A stretch of DNA of 64,000 nucleotides from positions 1 to 64,000 of the forward strand of contig NZ_PJME01000037.1 in the NCBI RefSeq assembly GCF_002954775.1, given 5' to 3'. Below, piece by piece: positions 25,502 through 32,425 of this stretch. A program made the position numbers and the translations under genes. Source of the stretch: Streptomyces geranii. Its GTDB lineage: Bacteria; Actinomycetota; Actinomycetes; Streptomycetales; Streptomycetaceae. Below the pieces are notes generated by a model. The model did no database searches. It was not told where the DNA came from and was given only the letters and a program-made list of their open reading frames with translations. The first letter of the stretch is position 1. Each line of letters begins with the position of its first letter.

Positions 25502-26597
25502 GCCGCCCTCACCCGACGCATTCGAGGTCTCTCTATTCGGCCCCGGTAAAGGTGAGTCCGTTGTCGTGCACCTCGGAGCACGACGATGGATAGTCGTGGA
25601 TTCGTGTCGCGATCAACGAACTCGCAAGGTCGCTTCCCTGGATTATCTTCGCGGAATCGGCGTTGATCTCGCCACTGAGGTTCTCGCAGTGGTAGCAACT
25701 CACGCCCACGATGATCACTTCGACGGAATTGCAGAAACTGTCGAGGCTTGTTCTGCGGCCACCGTCGTCACGTCCCAGGCATTGATGACCCGCGAATTCC
25801 TTGCACTCGTCGTGGCCGATCACGATATCGCTGGAGTTACCAACACTGCCGCCTATAGCGAATATAGAAGAATTTTTGAAATTGTTAAACAGCGAAAAAA
25901 TAGAATAGGTGTGCGCCCTTTACGTCGGGCCGAAGAGAACAAGGTGCTACTGGATCTCTCCACCCTGGGCACCGCGCCAGCCGCACGCGTAACCGCTCTA
26001 TCCCCATCGGAGCATGCCGTCACTCGGGCCCTTGAAGCATTGGCGACTGATCACCTATACGAGATGGGCGAACGCACTCGCCGTTCGACTTACAACCCTA
26101 ACGAGGCATCGATCGCCCTATGGGTGACCGCAGGCACGGTAAATGTGCTGCTTGGCGCAGACATCCTTAAGGGGCCTATGGGATGCGGTTGGGGGGCGGT
26201 CCTCCAGAGCTTCAACCCTACAGATCCCGCAACGCTTTACAAAGCCGCACACCATGGTTCCAGCACGTCTCACCACGACGGACTCTGGGATAAGCTATTG
26301 AGCGATATGCCGGTTGTACTGCTTGCACCCTTTCGCGGAGGCAGTGCAAACGTTCCCAACAATGACGAAATTAGATACTTCCTCCAACACACCGATAAGG
26401 CATGGATCACCTCGCCACGTCAACCCACTCCGAATGCAGCATTCAGGAGACAGGCGGCCAAGCTCGGCAGTATGGCAAAGAATCCCCGAGATCCCTACGG
26501 AGTTATTGGCCATCTTCGCGCACGAATTCCGCTGACTGGCGGAGTCTGGAAAGTTGACACCTTCGCCCCGGCCAATCCGCTCAAGGTTCCTATCTAA
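25482..26597 (+). CDS. Metallo-beta-lactamase-fold protein (ComEC/Rec2 C-domain-like), cargo protein C
   Basis: 371 residues. The zinc motif H-A-H-D-D-H is at residues 74-79; the later ligands are likely D227 in G-A-D-I-L and the histidines of A-H-H-G-S-S (256-261), with N-E-A-S-I-A-L before them. This set is typical of the MBL domain at the end of ComEC/Rec2 DNA-uptake proteins, here without the membrane part. Members are nucleases, phosphodiesterases or hydrolases. The start is TTG 25482 behind GGAG, overlapping gene B by 20 bases; no better start leaves the first strand intact. An AT-rich patch (25855-25905) and lower overall GC indicate acquisition from a different background. Confidence 0.85.
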   Translation: MSSYSTEPPSPDAFEVSLFGPGKGESVVVHLGARRWIVVDSCRDQRTRKVASLDYLRGIGVDLATEVLAVVATHAHDDHFDGIAETVEACSAATVVTSQALMTREFLALVVADHDIAGVTNTAAYSEYRRIFEIVKQRKNRIGVRPLRRAEENKVLLDLSTLGTAPAARVTALSPSEHAVTRALEALATDHLYEMGERTRRSTYNPNEASIALWVTAGTVNVLLGADILKGPMGCGWGAVLQSFNPTDPATLYKAAHHGSSTSHHDGLWDKLLSDMPVVLLAPFRGGSANVPNNDEIRYFLQHTDKAWITSPRQPTPNAAFRRQAAKLGSMAKNPRDPYGVIGHLRARIPLTGGVWKVDTFAPANPLKVPI

Positions 26598-26812
26598 ACT
26601 ACCGAATCCACACGCGCTTGGTACGCATCACAAAAAAACCTACCGCCCCGGAAGAGGCACGAATCGGCGGAACCAACCGGCGAGGGTTAACGATAAGGGA
26701 AATGGGTGCAGCCTTGAAGAGGGGAGTACCCCTATAGTGCCTGCTCGCCATGGATGAGGGCCCGTCATGCGAGGCTTGGCCCCAACGATGGACCGACGGG
26801 GAGGGAGAACAG

Positions 26813-27280
26813 GTGTCTCAGGAGGTAAGCCCTCGGGGGACTTTCCTGAAGATTGCGTACGCGGTGAAGGCTCAGATTGCGGCGGAGCCGGGGATGACGG
26901 AGCTGCCATCGGCCTCAGAACTCGTACGTGATCACGGAGTCTCGCGCGGCGTAGTACTCCGGGCATTCGCAGCACTCCAGAAAGAGGGTGTTGCGGAGCC
27001 AGTTCCTGGCGGACGCTGGCGCGTGATCCGGGATGGACAGCGGACCGACAGCCGGCCGCTCGCGGAACGGCTCGTTGAGGTCATCGCGGATGACAAGCTG
27101 AAGGTGGGGGCAACCTTCCCGAGTGCTTCCGCCCTGTGCGAGAGGTTTGAGGTCTCGCGTCCGACGGTGACGAAGGCACTGGAGAAGCTGGAAGCTGCGG
27201 GATGGCTGTCCGAGGGAGGGCAGGGCAAGCTACGAACTGTGCGGGCCCTGCCGAATCGAGAGGAGCGTTCGTCACTTTGA
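26813..27280 (+). CDS. Double winged-HTH GntR-type regulator (KorSA-like role)
   Basis: 155 residues from GTG 26813, behind GGGAGG. Two GntR-type winged helix-turn-helix units are fused: residues about 26-75 (L-P-S-A-S-E-L-V-R-D-H-G-V-S-R-G-V-V-L-R) and about 85-145 (F-P-S-A-S-A-L-C-E-R-F-E-V-S-R-P-T-V-T). No ligand-binding domain follows. In pSAM2 the GntR protein KorSA represses transfer and replication; this gene probably has the same task. An inverted element GGGG-AGTA-CCCC and TATAGT (26721-26738) lie upstream and may be its own operator and promoter. Confidence 0.82.
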   Translation: MSQEVSPRGTFLKIAYAVKAQIAAEPGMTELPSASELVRDHGVSRGVVLRAFAALQKEGVAEPVPGGRWRVIRDGQRTDSRPLAERLVEVIADDKLKVGATFPSASALCERFEVSRPTVTKALEKLEAAGWLSEGGQGKLRTVRALPNREERSSL

Positions 27281-27843
27281 CGGGACTGACTGAGTGGGCG
27301 TACCCGCTCGCGGAATCGCTGCTGTCCGAGCCGCTGCCGCGTCGCTGGAAGCACTCGCTCGGAGTCGCTGAGAGGGCACGCACCATCGCTGCCGTCGTCG
27401 GCGAGGACGCGGAACTCTTGGAAGCGGCTGCGGTACTGCACGACATCGGTTACGCGCCGGACCTCGCCAAGACGGGGTTCCACCCGCTCGATGGTGCGCG
27501 CTACCTCCGGGACATCGCGCGGGCGGACGAACGGGTCGTGAACCTGGTAGCGCACCATTCCTGCGCGTGGATGGAGGCGGAAGCCCGGGGTCTGCGCGAG
27601 GAGCTTGAGGGTGAGTTCGCCCGCGAACCCGCCGGACTGAACGACGCACTTTGCTACTGCGATATGAATACGACGCCGGACGGTACGCCTACGAACCCCG
27701 TGGACCGGATCAACGAGATCACCGGCCGCTACGGGCCGGACAGCCTGATCGGCACGTTCATCCGCCGAGCCGAGCCGGAGATCCTCGCGACCACATCGCG
27801 CGTGCTCGAACGGGTCGCCGCCGCCAAGCGTCAGCCGATGTAG
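27277..27843 (+). CDS. HD-domain phosphohydrolase
   Basis: 188 residues with H-S-L-G-V-A, then L-H-D-I-G-Y (the HD pair) and later H-H-S-C and C-D-M-N-T, the metal-binding plan of HD phosphohydrolases acting on nucleotides. The most likely start is TTG 27277, sharing TTGA with the stop of the GntR gene, with AGGAG at 27260. Its end overlaps the end of the converging Nudix gene by 13 bases. HD proteins of this kind are frequent beside regulators in actinobacterial elements; the substrate is not known. Confidence 0.8.
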   Translation: MTGLTEWAYPLAESLLSEPLPRRWKHSLGVAERARTIAAVVGEDAELLEAAAVLHDIGYAPDLAKTGFHPLDGARYLRDIARADERVVNLVAHHSCAWMEAEARGLREELEGEFAREPAGLNDALCYCDMNTTPDGTPTNPVDRINEITGRYGPDSLIGTFIRRAEPEILATTSRVLERVAAAKRQPM

Positions 27844-28304
27844 GGCGCCGTCCGCGTCTGATCCATCGCGTGCTCAATCCTGAGTTGCATGGTGGGGTGG
27901 ATGTCGTACTGAGACAGGTCCGTTGGGTTGACCCAACGGACCTGAGTCGTTTCGTTGCTCGTACGGACGTCGCCGCCCACCGGCCGCGCGCGGAAGCACA
28001 TGCTGAACTGCTGCCGGACCTCGCCGTCGTCGTACTGGAGCACGTGCGCGGGGTCGGTATAGATCCCGGACAGTTCGAGGACCTCCACCTTGATGCCGGT
28101 CTCTTCCCAGACTTCCCGCACCACGGTGTCGCTGATGAACTCGCCGGCGTCATGGCCCCCGCCCGGCAGTGCCCACCGGCCGTTGTCGGAACGCTTGATC
28201 AGGAGCACATGCCCTGCGGAGTTCTGTACGAACGCCACCACGGACGGAACGACTGAGTTGGCCGGCGGGGCGTCGGGGTTGTGGAAGTGGTCAATGCGTC
28301 CCAT
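27831..28304 (-). CDS. Nudix hydrolase, Pif-like transfer-immunity protein
   Basis: 157 residues with a complete Nudix box beginning at P-G-G-G-H-D-A-G-E and ending R-E-V-W-E-E-T-G-I. In pSAM2 the Nudix-motif protein Pif blocks redundant transfer into cells that already carry the element, so this gene is probably the immunity determinant. It starts two bases after the stop of the XRE regulator and is co-transcribed with it. Simple housecleaning of nucleotide derivatives is an alternative role. Confidence 0.82.
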   Translation of the reverse strand: MGRIDHFHNPDAPPANSVVPSVVAFVQNSAGHVLLIKRSDNGRWALPGGGHDAGEFISDTVVREVWEETGIKVEVLELSGIYTDPAHVLQYDDGEVRQQFSMCFRARPVGGDVRTSNETTQVRWVNPTDLSQYDIHPTMQLRIEHAMDQTRTAPYIG

Positions 28305-28306
28305 GG

Positions 28307-29080
28307 TCAGGCTCCTTTGAAGTCGGCTTCTGTTGCCTGGCGTGCTCCTCCCCAGGTCTGTTCGATGCTATTGGCGTAGGTGTCGAACAATCCGCCGCCG
28401 GGCATTCGTCGCAGGTGAAGGACGGGAGCCATGTAAGCGGCGACGCCGTAGACATGGGTGTTGACCAGGATCTCGTCATCCGCGCGGAACAGCGAGTTGT
28501 AGAGCGTGGCTTCGTGCAGCCGGAACCGTATCTCCGGGTGGCTCTCGAAGAGCGGGCGGTAGTTGACCAGGGCGTTGCGGATCTTGCCGTCCATGATCCC
28601 GTGTCCCTCATCGATGCCGCGCTGCTTCACTGCCGCGCACTTGGGATCTCCGAGCAGGATGCGCACCTGGGTCTGACCCATGTGTCCCCCGAGTTCCACC
28701 TTCTTTTTGAGGAGGCCGAGGAACTGGGGGTCTTCGGACAGGAACAGTCCCGAGTAGACGAGGACATCGAGGTACCTCTCAGCGCGCTCGTATATCTCGC
28801 GCCAGAGGCCGGACGGGACCAGGTGGCGGTGCGGGTAGACGGTGACGATTTCCGCCTTGCTGAGGTCCGCAGCGCTGTCCACAGCGCGGGTGTCATCCCA
28901 CAGTGTCGTCACGTCCATCTTCAGCACCGACGCCGTGGCGTACTGGTGTCGCCGGTACGGCACCTTCCCCTGGGTGATCCACCGTTCCACGGTCTTCGGG
29001 TTGACGTCGATCTCTTCGGCCAGCCCCTGGACGGTCATGCCACGGGCCAACAGGGCTGACCGCAAACGCTCGTTGGACAT
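28307..29080 (-). CDS. XRE-type regulator with DUF5919-like C-terminal domain
   Basis: 257 residues. The N-terminal helix-turn-helix reads L-R-S-A-L-L-A-R-G-M-T-V-Q-G-L-A-E-E-I-D and V-N-P-K-T-V-E-R-W-I. The rest is one alpha/beta domain with L-V-Y-S-G-L-F-L-S and V-R-I-L-L-G-D-P-K, which resembles the DUF5919/phospholipase-D-like sensory domain seen in actinobacterial regulators. ATG 29080 has GGGAGAG upstream; longer frames lack a site. Divergent to the transfer operon across the 29246-29278 palindrome, it probably represses it, and is coupled to the Nudix gene. Confidence 0.85.
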   Translation of the reverse strand: MSNERLRSALLARGMTVQGLAEEIDVNPKTVERWITQGKVPYRRHQYATASVLKMDVTTLWDDTRAVDSAADLSKAEIVTVYPHRHLVPSGLWREIYERAERYLDVLVYSGLFLSEDPQFLGLLKKKVELGGHMGQTQVRILLGDPKCAAVKQRGIDEGHGIMDGKIRNALVNYRPLFESHPEIRFRLHEATLYNSLFRADDEILVNTHVYGVAAYMAPVLHLRRMPGGGLFDTYANSIEQTWGGARQATEADFKGA

Positions 29081-29491
29081 CTGCTCTCCCGGTAGGACGT
29101 CTGGGACTTCTTGACGGTAGCTAGATGTCCCTGAGGTGTCCACGTATGGGGTGACCAACTCCCCCGACCTGCACCGATGCTGATGGTGCACCAAGAAGTC
29201 CCGGTGCGAAAACCAGGAAGTCCCGTCGCTGTACTTGACGGACCCCTATGCAGTACCTGTAAAACAGGTACTGCATAGCTGGAACGGAACAGCTCGTCAG
29301 GAAGGCGGCTTCGGCCGCTCGCCGCGAGCGTCCGCGATCGGCAGTTGCTTGAGAACTGAACAGCGTGATTCGAGAACAACGAACCTTGGCCCCTGCCCGG
29401 CCACAACGGGCGTACGCAGCGAAGCAGGCAGGGGCACGCGGCCCGCCGATCCGTCGGCGATGGCCCACCACCTACGACACCAGGAGCGCAT
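29081..29491. promoter_or_regulatory. Divergent control region of the regulator pair and transfer operon
   Basis: A 411-base region without genes. It holds the perfect palindrome at 29246-29278, plus-strand promoter-like TTGACG (29235-29240) and TGTAAA (29258-29263), a hairpin GCCCCTGCC...GGCAGGGGC (29389-29397, 29427-29435), and a leader TGCTTGAGAACTGAACAGCG (29346-29365) that resembles the conserved sequence near BoxA in actinobacterial rRNA leaders. The first small gene of the operon starts right after it. Confidence 0.65.
29246..29278. promoter_or_regulatory. Perfect 15-3-15 palindrome, probable main operator
   Basis: CTATGCAGTACCTGT - AAA - ACAGGTACTGCATAG. It overlaps a likely -10 region (TGTAAA) for rightward transcription and, read leftward, TTTACA for the regulator. 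Its centre CCTGTAAAACAGG resembles CCTGTATGTACAGG at 24065-24078 near attL, so one repressor may bind both. Confidence 0.75.
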
Positions 29492-29641
29492 GTGTTTGGC
29501 ATGAAGTCGCAGGAGTCCGCCACCGACCTGACCTCCCCCGAAGCCGTCCAGGCCGGCCAGGAGGTCTACGACCGCATCACGTCCGGTGAGTGCACGGACG
29601 CGGTGGCGGAGCTGAACGTGGCCTACGGCCGCAACGGCTGA
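29492..29641 (+). CDS. Small protein, first gene of the transfer operon
   Basis: 49 residues from GTG 29492 (AGGAG at 29482-29486): M-F-G-M-K-S-Q-E-S-A-T at the start and V-A-E-L-N-V-A-Y-G-R-N-G at the end, with a mostly helical middle. An ATG four codons later is an alternative start. It is acidic and has no known domain. It is followed by a hairpin and the DUF6284 gene. Small proteins at this position are common in streptomycete elements; function unknown. Confidence 0.65.
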   Translation: MFGMKSQESATDLTSPEAVQAGQEVYDRITSGECTDAVAELNVAYGRNG

Positions 29642-29664
29642 CCAACCCACCACATCAACGGCGC

Positions 29665-29694
29665 GCGGCGCCCGGGGGGCTACCCGGGCGCCGC
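29665..29694. terminator. 12-bp hairpin between small transfer genes
   Basis: GCGGCGCCCGGG (29665-29676) pairs perfectly with CCCGGGCGCCGC (29683-29694) around a 6-base loop. No T-run follows, so it could slow polymerase or protect mRNA instead of ending it. Confidence 0.55.
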
Positions 29695-29731
29695 TTCGGG
29701 CCGTTTCCACCTGCTAGGGAGACCACGACCC

Positions 29732-29998
29732 ATGAAGCACATCGTCACTGTTCAGGATGCTGTTACCGCGTTCGCCGACTGGATGGAGCCGACGGCCGCT
29801 GAGCTGGACGGCATCGAGCTCGAGATGCCGCTGATCCTCGCGCAGGTCCACCTGTTGGACGCGCAGATCATCACCATGGACCGCACCCCGACCGAGCTGG
29901 ACGTGCGGCGTGTCCGCCGGGCCCGCCGCAAGGTGCTCGCCGCCGGCCGCACCCTCGCCAACACCACCGCCCCGTTCACTCCGGAGGTGGGCGCGTGA
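29732..29998 (+). CDS. DUF6284-type small protein
   Basis: 88 residues, helical, with M-E-P-T-A-A-E-L-D-G-I-E, L-L-D-A-Q-I and R-R-x-R-R-A-R-R-K-V-L. This is the pattern of the DUF6284 family found in streptomycete chromosomes and integrative elements, of unknown function. ATG 29732 follows GGGAG at a slightly long spacing. Its stop overlaps the next start (GTGA), so it belongs to the transfer operon. Confidence 0.75.
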   Translation: MKHIVTVQDAVTAFADWMEPTAAELDGIELEMPLILAQVHLLDAQIITMDRTPTELDVRRVRRARRKVLAAGRTLANTTAPFTPEVGA

Positions 29999-30444
29999 AC
30001 ACCACCACCTCACAGGCTCTCGCCGCCGCGCATGCGGAGGTGAAAGCGGAGATCGCCCGGACCGACACCAAGACCGGTCTGCTGCTCGCGTTCGTCGGCG
30101 CGGTCCTGGCCGGCACGTGGACCGTCGCCAAGGATGCCCCGCTGACCGTTCCCGCCTGTGTGGCAGGCGGTCTCGGTATGGGGCTGCTGGTCGCGGCGGC
30201 CGGCGTGCTGTTGTGGTCGGTACGTCCGAACCTGCGCGGGGGCCGTGGCTTCCCGCTGTGGGCCACGCTCACCCCCGAGCAGATCACCGCCGTGCTCGCT
30301 GAGGACAGGGGCGCGGACATCGCGGGCCTGTCCCGGATCGCGGTGGCCAAGTTCACGGGGCTGCGCCGCGCGGTCGACTGCACCCTGACCGGCGGCGCCC
30401 TGCTCATCCTCGCCGCCCTGCTCACCCTCGGGGGTGCGGCATGA
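29995..30444 (+). CDS. Small two-pass-type membrane protein (PycTM/spread-protein-like)
   Basis: 149 residues. The N-terminal amphipathic helix with A-E-I-A-R-T-D-T-K-T-G-L-L-L-A-F-V-G-A-V leads into the first membrane helix; further hydrophobic helices lie at about 50-75 and 125-147. The R-x-D-x-K-x-G-L-L-L-A pattern resembles the Pycsar effector transmembrane family. There is no cyclase gene next to it, so an element-spread (Spd-like) role in the mycelium is more likely than defence. GTG start behind GGAGG, overlapping its upstream neighbour. Confidence 0.75.
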   Translation: MNTTTSQALAAAHAEVKAEIARTDTKTGLLLAFVGAVLAGTWTVAKDAPLTVPACVAGGLGMGLLVAAAGVLLWSVRPNLRGGRGFPLWATLTPEQITAVLAEDRGADIAGLSRIAVAKFTGLRRAVDCTLTGGALLILAALLTLGGAA

Positions 30445-31301
30445 AGGCCAAGACCGTCCTGCCCGCCGTCGCGATGACGGCCGTGTCCATGGTCCTCACC
30501 CTGGCCGTGGTCCTCATGTGGCTGGGCACGGCGGTGCCGTGGCCGGTCGCGCTGGTCGTCGGTCTCGGCATCGACGGCGGCTGGCTGGCCACCCTCGCCT
30601 ACGAGCGCCGTCTCACAGCGCAGGGCGACCACAACCGCGCCGTGACCGCCGTCGGCTGGTCGTTCGGTCTGATCGCGGCCGGTGTCCTGGTCGCGCACGC
30701 GCTCACCGCAGAGCAGGGCACCGGCGCGTGGCTGGCCGTTGCCTGGTTGCCGATCGCGGCGAAGGCGCTGTGGCTCGTGCACGGACTGTGGGAGCGCACC
30801 GCGCTCACCCCGTCCGCCCTCGGAGCGATCCAGAGCATCCAGCAAGAGGCCCGTGACGAAGCAGCGGTGGCCCGCGCTCGGCTGAGGGCCGAAGCCTCGA
30901 CCGAGGAGACGCGGCTGACGGCCGTGACGCAGGCCGGAGCCCGCGTCGCACGCGTCCAGGCCAAGACCGCCAAGTCCCTTGCCGGGGCGTGGTCGACGCT
31001 GGAAGCGGCACGGCAGGGAGATGACACCGGCAGGGCGCTGACCAGCGTGACGAGCCGCGTCACACCCGACGTCACACCCCGCTGGGAACTCCCCGTCTGG
31101 GGAGCCACACAGCCCGTGGGAACGCGCTCGCTGGAAGCGGTACCCGCGCTCACCGATCAGGAGCTTGACGACCTGGTCGACGAGATCCGGCACAGCCAGA
31201 ACCCTGCCCTGTCGTATCGCGAGATGGCGATTCGTTTCCGTGCGGCCGGCCACTCCGCTTCCGAGGTCCGTCTTCGGGCGGCATGGAAGCGGGTTGCCTG
31301 A
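30441..31301 (+). CDS. SpdB-like membrane spread protein
   Basis: 286 residues. Three or four membrane helices in the first 120 residues (V-A-M-T-A-V-S-M-V-L-T-L-A-V-V, W-P-V-A-L-V-V-G-L-G-I-D-G-G-W-L-A, G-W-S-F-G-L-I-A-A-G) are followed by a long Ala/Arg/Glu-rich coiled coil (about 130-190) and a short C-terminal helix-turn-helix-like end. This layout is common for Spd proteins that help conjugative elements move between septal compartments of the recipient mycelium. ATGA overlap with the preceding gene. Confidence 0.75.
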   Translation: MKAKTVLPAVAMTAVSMVLTLAVVLMWLGTAVPWPVALVVGLGIDGGWLATLAYERRLTAQGDHNRAVTAVGWSFGLIAAGVLVAHALTAEQGTGAWLAVAWLPIAAKALWLVHGLWERTALTPSALGAIQSIQQEARDEAAVARARLRAEASTEETRLTAVTQAGARVARVQAKTAKSLAGAWSTLEAARQGDDTGRALTSVTSRVTPDVTPRWELPVWGATQPVGTRSLEAVPALTDQELDDLVDEIRHSQNPALSYREMAIRFRAAGHSASEVRLRAAWKRVA

Positions 31302-31693
31302 TGTCCGCCGCGTACGGCAGGTGCTTCGACCCCACCGGCGCCCGCTACGGCGTCCCCACCTTCCCGTGGAAGTTCGCCCCCGACGACGAGCAGTTCGCCA
31401 CCCGCCGCCAGTTACGGGCCAGGGGGCTGCGTCCGGGGGGCCAGCCGATAGCGGCGCAGGTCATGCGCGTCAACCGGCGGGCGGGCGGGGTGAGGGTCGC
31501 CTACCTGTACCGGATCGACCTCGCCAAGCCCGTCCGCCCGATGACGTCCCGCAAGTGGGGCGCCCTGGCGCTGGCGATGCTGGCCCGCCGCACCTGCCCG
31601 GAGTGCCGGGTGATCTACGGCTACTGCCTGCCGACGTCGCTCGGCATGTGTGTCCTGTGTGCCTTCCCCGAGCCGACCCCGAAAGAGGGCTGA
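31301..31693 (+). CDS. RRQRL-type small zinc-binding protein
   Basis: 130 residues. It carries T-R-R-Q-L-R-A-R-G-L-R-P-G-G-Q-P, a variant of the RRQRL motif of a family found in streptomycete elements, and a four-cysteine zinc site at the C-terminus (C-P-E-C in RRTCPECRVIYGYC and C-V-L-C). It overlaps the spread-protein stop (TGATG). A role in DNA or protein binding during transfer is possible, but nothing shows it directly. Confidence 0.7.
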   Translation: MSAAYGRCFDPTGARYGVPTFPWKFAPDDEQFATRRQLRARGLRPGGQPIAAQVMRVNRRAGGVRVAYLYRIDLAKPVRPMTSRKWGALALAMLARRTCPECRVIYGYCLPTSLGMCVLCAFPEPTPKEG

Positions 31694-31696
31694 TCT

Positions 31697-32014
31697 GTGT
31701 CCAAGTCCGATATCCGTCGTCTGGACCGTGAGATCCAGAAGGCCGCCGCGAAGCTGGAAGCGGTCAAGCGTGGTGAGTCGTGGCCGCTGAACGGTGCGGA
31801 GCGTCGGGCGATGGCCCGGGCCACGGTCGGCGGCTCCTACCGGGTCGTACGCGGTAAGAGCACCGCCCGTGCGGAGCAGCGGATGGATACCACCATCGCC
31901 AACGCGGAGATGCGGCTGACCGCCGAGCTGACCGCTCTGTACGGCGAGAAGCAGCGTCTGATCACGGAGGCCGCCCGCGCGAAGGCCGCGAAGAAGCGTT
32001 CGGGGTGGTGGTGA
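31697..32014 (+). CDS. Small coiled-coil protein of the transfer operon
   Basis: 105 residues, very rich in Ala, Arg, Lys and Glu and predicted almost wholly helical (L-D-R-E-I-Q-K-A-A-A-K-L-E-A-V-K; A-E-M-R-L-T-A-E-L). GTG 31697 lies 3 bases after the zinc-protein stop. No domain is recognised. The charged pattern fits a coiled coil, perhaps a structural partner of the translocase. Confidence 0.65.
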   Translation: MSKSDIRRLDREIQKAAAKLEAVKRGESWPLNGAERRAMARATVGGSYRVVRGKSTARAEQRMDTTIANAEMRLTAELTALYGEKQRLITEAARAKAAKKRSGWW

Positions 32015-32016
32015 GC

Positions 32017-32316
32017 ATGGACGCCCGTTGCCCCGCCGCCCACCCGCAGGACCCGACCCCGTGTGTCGGCCCGCCCGTGGTGACCGTGCTGGACGAGGTC
32101 AACGAGGGGGCGGACGGATGTGAGCATCACGGTGCCCGACTGCTGGCCTCGCTGGCCGGCGGTCGCGTCTACCCCCTGCCCGACGCCCCGCCGGGGGCGG
32201 CGATCCGTGTGTTCAACGCCGCCGACGGCATCCGCCCCTTCTGCTGGATCGACGGGCCCCGTACCAGGCCGTCCCAGCTCAGCCATGCCGAGAACCGCGC
32301 TCGCCGCCACTGCTGA
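32017..32316 (+). CDS. Small Cys/His-containing protein
   Basis: 99 residues (start ATG 32017, or GTG 32011 that overlaps the previous stop). It contains C-P, C-V-G-P, C-E-H-H and a terminal R-R-H-C, so it may bind zinc. No family is recognised. It ends the cluster of small genes before the hairpin upstream of the translocase gene. Confidence 0.6.
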   Translation: MDARCPAAHPQDPTPCVGPPVVTVLDEVNEGADGCEHHGARLLASLAGGRVYPLPDAPPGAAIRVFNAADGIRPFCWIDGPRTRPSQLSHAENRARRHC

Positions 32317-32330
32317 ACGTCGTACGACCG

Positions 32331-32369
32331 CCGGGGTGCCCGCTCTTTCCACGGACACAGGCACCCCGG
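32331..32369. terminator. 10-bp hairpin before the translocase gene
   Basis: CCGGGGTGCC (32331-32340) and GGCACCCCGG (32360-32369) pair perfectly across 19 bases, 57 bases upstream of the tra start. It could end the small-gene transcript or be an operator for tra. Confidence 0.55.
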
Positions 32370-32425
32370 CACCCTCACCCATCCCGCCCCCGCAAAAAAG
32401 GGGGGCAGTCAGGAGCAGTACCAGC

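Noticed and set aside
29995..30444. Complete Pycsar defence system
   Set aside because: Only the effector-like membrane helix pattern is present; no uridylate or cytidylate cyclase gene is adjacent, and the context is a transfer operon.
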